A DNA stretch of 5,193 bases from Chloroflexi bacterium RBG_16_57_11 (GTDB lineage Bacteria > Chloroflexota > Anaerolineae > Anaerolineales > UBA4823): NCBI GenBank assembly GCA_001795165.1, contig MGNS01000062.1:36856-42048 (forward strand). The letters run 5' to 3'. The position numbers were made by a program, and so were the translations under genes. Below the pieces are notes generated by a model that saw only the letters and a program-made list of their open reading frames with translations, was not told the DNA's origin and ran no database searches. Shown here piece by piece: positions 5,111-5,193 of the stretch; positions within the stretch are counted from its first letter, which is position 1, and each line of letters opens with the position of its first letter.

Positions 5111-5193
5111 TTGAGGCAAAAAGACGACCCGCGAGCACCGTTCCTGGGCGAAAACAAAGTTCCGGACCTTGCTCCAGATCCGCGTGAGCAAAA
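5111..5193 (+). CDS. N-terminal fragment of an unidentified protein (3' end outside window)
   Basis: An open frame runs from TTG 5111 off the right edge, showing 27 codons. The peptide is hydrophilic, rich in charged residues and Pro (KDDPRAPFLGENKVPDLAPD), with no signal peptide or membrane segment in view. I do not recognise a family. The frame is open back to a TAG at 5006, so ATG 5045 or ATG 5054 could also be used and would add 22 or 19 residues. TTG is preferred because of AGGAG at 6 bases; ATG 5045 would fall almost at the predicted transcript start. A plus-strand TATAAT at 5027 supports a gene in this direction, divergent from eno. Confidence 0.5.
   Translation, partial: MRQKDDPRAPFLGENKVPDLAPDPREQ

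Noticed and set aside
1..5193. A new defence, mobile or biosynthetic system
   Set aside because: The recognisable genes are housekeeping or common envelope genes. There are no nucleases beyond the debated RadC, no transposase or integrase, no repeat array and no terminal repeats.

Overview
The window looks like an ordinary chromosomal stretch of a free-living bacterium, most likely from Chloroflexota, class Anaerolineae. This is an inference, not a proof. It rests on the gene mix, the frequent TTG starts with strong Shine-Dalgarno sites, and a TGCTATAAT extended -10 promoter. I see no insertion sequence, CRISPR array, tRNA, rRNA, phage gene or known defence gene, and I do not claim a new system. 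The most unusual object is a transporter gene that seems to have lost its middle.

Left block, plus strand (1-2104): The window opens in the last codons of a protein with a very acidic tail. A TTG-started AEC-family (auxin efflux carrier-like) permease gene follows. It encodes only 134 residues, and its end reads like the native C-terminus joined to the N-terminal third, as after an in-frame internal deletion. One base after its stop comes a secreted, membrane-anchored gluzincin peptidase of the MA-like type (HELMH plus a downstream Glu). After 60 bases comes acylphosphatase (acyP). These four genes run in one direction and may share transcripts; the first three are tightly packed.

Middle block (2158-3620): radC lies on the minus strand, convergent with acyP. 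Across a 224-base divergent spacer lies a plus-strand gene for a small membrane protein with two transmembrane segments and a double zinc ribbon. Its start should be placed at 3087, because a perfect TATAAT and a Shine-Dalgarno site lie just upstream, inside the longer open frame.

Right block (3643-5193): Enolase (eno) lies on the minus strand, convergent with the zinc-ribbon gene. The 22-base gap and both stop codons form a perfect 7-bp inverted repeat. Upstream of eno is a 178-base divergent spacer with promoter-like sequences for both directions and a short operator-like inverted repeat. The window ends in the first 27 codons of an unidentified plus-strand gene.

Functionally the genes are a mix: glycolysis (eno), hydrolysis of acyl phosphates (acyP), a RadC/JAMM-domain protein, an envelope protease, a transporter remnant and a membrane zinc-ribbon protein. 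They do not form an evident pathway. No stretch longer than about 300 bases lacks a gene.
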